A stretch of 64,000 bases of DNA, taken from assembly GCF_017815135.1 (NCBI RefSeq), contig NZ_JAGJCF010000005.1, forward strand, positions 62,001-126,000, given 5' to 3'. Shown here one piece after another: positions 62,490 to 64,000 of the stretch; the first letter of the stretch is position 1, and every line of letters starts with the position of its first letter. The stretch is from Jiella mangrovi (GTDB taxonomy: Bacteria > Pseudomonadota > Alphaproteobacteria > Rhizobiales > Rhizobiaceae). The translations under genes were made by a program, and so were the position numbers. The notes below the pieces were generated by a model, which had not been told where the DNA came from, did not search any database, and was given only the letters and a program-made list of their open reading frames with translations.

Positions 62490-64000
62490 TCAGATGTAGC
62501 CGTTTTCCCGCAGATATTCGACGACCTGATCGGCGAGGACCTCTGGTGAGGTCGTCGCGCCGGCCAGCGTGATTTCCGGGTTTTCCGGCCGCTCATACGG
62601 GCTGTCGATACCGGTGAAGTTCTTGATCTGGCCGAGACGCGCCTTCTTGTAGAGGCCCTTCGGATCGCGCTTTTCGGCGACGTGGAGCGGCGTATCGACG
62701 AAGACCTCGACGAACTCGCCCGGATCCAGAATATCGCGGGCCATCCGCCGTTCCGACCGGAACGGGGAAATGAACGAGCACAGGACGATGAGGCCGGCAT
62801 CGACGAAGAGCCGGGCCGTCTCCGCGACGCGCCGGATGTTCTCGACACGATCGGCTTCGGTGAATCCGAGATCGCGGTTCAGGCCATGGCGGACATTGTC
62901 GCCGTCGAGGAGATAGGTGTGCTTGCCCATGGAGAAGAGCCGCTTCTCGACGAGGTTCGAGACGGTCGACTTGCCGGCGCCGGACAGGCCCGTGAGCCAG
63001 ATGACCGCCGGGCGCTGGCCGAGCGCTTCGCCGCGACGCTGCTTGTCGAGGTCCACGGCCTGCCAGTGAATGTTGGCCGCCCGACGCAACGCGAAGTCGA
63101 TCATTCCGGCACCCACCGTGAGGTTGCTCAGCCGATCGATGACGATGAAGCCGCCGGTGGCGGGATTGTCAACATAGGGATCGAAGGCGATCGGCTCGCG
63201 GAACGAGAGATTGACGACGGACACCTCGTTCAGCCCGACCTTCTTGGCGGCGAGATGCTGGAACGTGTTGACGTCGACATTGTACTTGATGTCGGTGACC
63301 GATCCGGAGACGGATTTGGTGCCGATCTTGAACTGGTAGCTTCGGCCGGGCACGAGCGGTTCGTCATGCATCCAGATGAGATGGGCCGAGAACTGGTCGG
63401 CGACCTCGGGCCGCTGACTGGCGTCGCAGAGGAGATCGCCTCGCGAGATGTCGATCTCGTCCGCGAGCGTCACCGTCACCGCCTCGCCGGCGATGGCGCT
63501 CTCCTTCTCGCCGTCATAGGTGACGATCGACTTCACCGTGCTGGTACGGCCCGACGCGGCGACGACGAGTTCTTCGCCGACGGAAACCGTGCCCGAGGCG
63601 ACGGTGCCGGAATAGCCGCGGAAATCGAGATTGGGACGGTTGACCCACTGGACCGGAAACCGGAGCGGCCGCTCGATCTGGTCGCTGCGCACATCCACCG
63701 TCTCGAGATGCTCGAGCAGCGTCGGACCGTCGTACCAGGTAAGCTTGTCGCCCCGCTGGGTGACGTTGTCGCCGAATCGGGCGGACATCGGGATCGGCTG
63801 GATGGTCTCGAACGCCAGGTCGCTCGAGAAGGAGTTGTAGTCCGCCAGGATCGTCTCGAAGACATCCTTGGAATAATCGACGAGGTCGATCTTGTTGATC
63901 GCCAGGACGACGTTTCTGATGCCGAGGAGGGAGGCGATGTAGGAATGGCGCCGGGTCTGGGTCAGAACGCCCTTGCGCGCGTCGATCAGGATGATGGCGA
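62490..64000 (-). CDS. cysNC: Bifunctional sulfate adenylyltransferase subunit 1/adenylylsulfate kinase, 5' end outside window
   Basis: The C-terminal ~503 residues of a CysN-CysC fusion in sulfate activation. The frame stays open to the window end, so the N-terminal GTPase loop is missing; INKIDLVDYS (the NKxD GTP-binding motif) and PMSARFGDNV (the G5-like SA motif) are visible. After two beta-barrel domains comes the APS kinase with Walker A GLSGAGKST, LLDGDNVRHGLNRDLGF and ISPFRSERRMAR. The stop is followed by a strong shared terminator. CysD would be expected upstream on this strand. Confidence 0.95.
   Translation of the reverse strand, partial: AIILIDARKGVLTQTRRHSYIASLLGIRNVVLAINKIDLVDYSKDVFETILADYNSFSSDLAFETIQPIPMSARFGDNVTQRGDKLTWYDGPTLLEHLETVDVRSDQIERPLRFPVQWVNRPNLDFRGYSGTVASGTVSVGEELVVAASGRTSTVKSIVTYDGEKESAIAGEAVTVTLADEIDISRGDLLCDASQRPEVADQFSAHLIWMHDEPLVPGRSYQFKIGTKSVSGSVTDIKYNVDVNTFQHLAAKKVGLNEVSVVNLSFREPIAFDPYVDNPATGGFIVIDRLSNLTVGAGMIDFALRRAANIHWQAVDLDKQRRGEALGQRPAVIWLTGLSGAGKSTVSNLVEKRLFSMGKHTYLLDGDNVRHGLNRDLGFTEADRVENIRRVAETARLFVDAGLIVLCSFISPFRSERRMARDILDPGEFVEVFVDTPLHVAEKRDPKGLYKKARLGQIKNFTGIDSPYERPENPEITLAGATTSPEVLADQVVEYLRENGYI

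Overview
The window is high-GC DNA (well above 60% by eye) from an alphaproteobacterium, almost certainly of the order Hyphomicrobiales (Rhizobiales). The evidence is the core gene set and order: rph-rdgB-hemW and rsmI-yraN, hrcA-grpE, dnaB ... alr ... radA-cvpA-purF-SDR, the alphaproteobacterial cell-cycle regulator gcrA, argD-argF-hslO, and a CysN-CysC fusion. Intergenic palindromes of the type seen in this order and an EcfG-type stress promoter agree. The family (for example Aurantimonadaceae) cannot be settled from the sequence alone.

Region 1 (1-8581) is an uptake and oxidation module: two GMC-type flavin oxidoreductases flank a peptide/nickel-type ABC transporter made of a fused dual ATPase, a family 5 binding protein and two permeases. 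The divergent promoters between ATPase and binding protein each carry the same TGAAT-N4-ATTCA operator.

Region 2 (8838-24209) is a sugar locus: a ROK-type repressor, an MGH1-like glycosidase, a zinc-motif-less ROK protein, a GH28-like beta-helix hydrolase, a GNAT acetyltransferase, a complete carbohydrate ABC transporter (binding protein, two permeases, MalK-like ATPase), a Gfo/Idh dehydrogenase, a SIS-domain protein resembling NagB-II, a ROK amino-sugar kinase and NagA. Together these can import an N-acetylhexosamine-containing glycan, trim it, phosphorylate and deacetylate the sugar and deaminate it to fructose-6-phosphate. A 25-bp operator occurs at two separate promoters of the locus.

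Region 3 (24390-31418) holds an MscS-type channel, a YitT membrane protein, a ligase-associated exonuclease without its ligase, an SDR enzyme, a stress-induced csbD, a Sel1-repeat protein and a 2-hydroxyacid dehydrogenase.

Region 4 (31486-44829) is housekeeping (yraN, rsmI, hemW, rdgB, rph, hrcA, grpE, dnaB). It is interrupted by a two-domain Rossmann-kinase protein, a DUF4160/DUF2442 pair, an Uma2 nuclease, a DadA-like oxidase and palindromic repeats.

Region 5 (44830-52400) contains two insertions around alr: a chaperone-usher fimbrial operon with an unusually short chaperone, behind a long AT-rich leader, and a two-gene low-GC island.

Region 6 (52455-64000) returns to core genes: radA, cvpA, purF, an SDR gene, an S66 peptidase, gcrA, argD, argF, hslO and the 3' part of cysNC. 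No rRNA, tRNA, CRISPR array, transposase or phage gene was seen.
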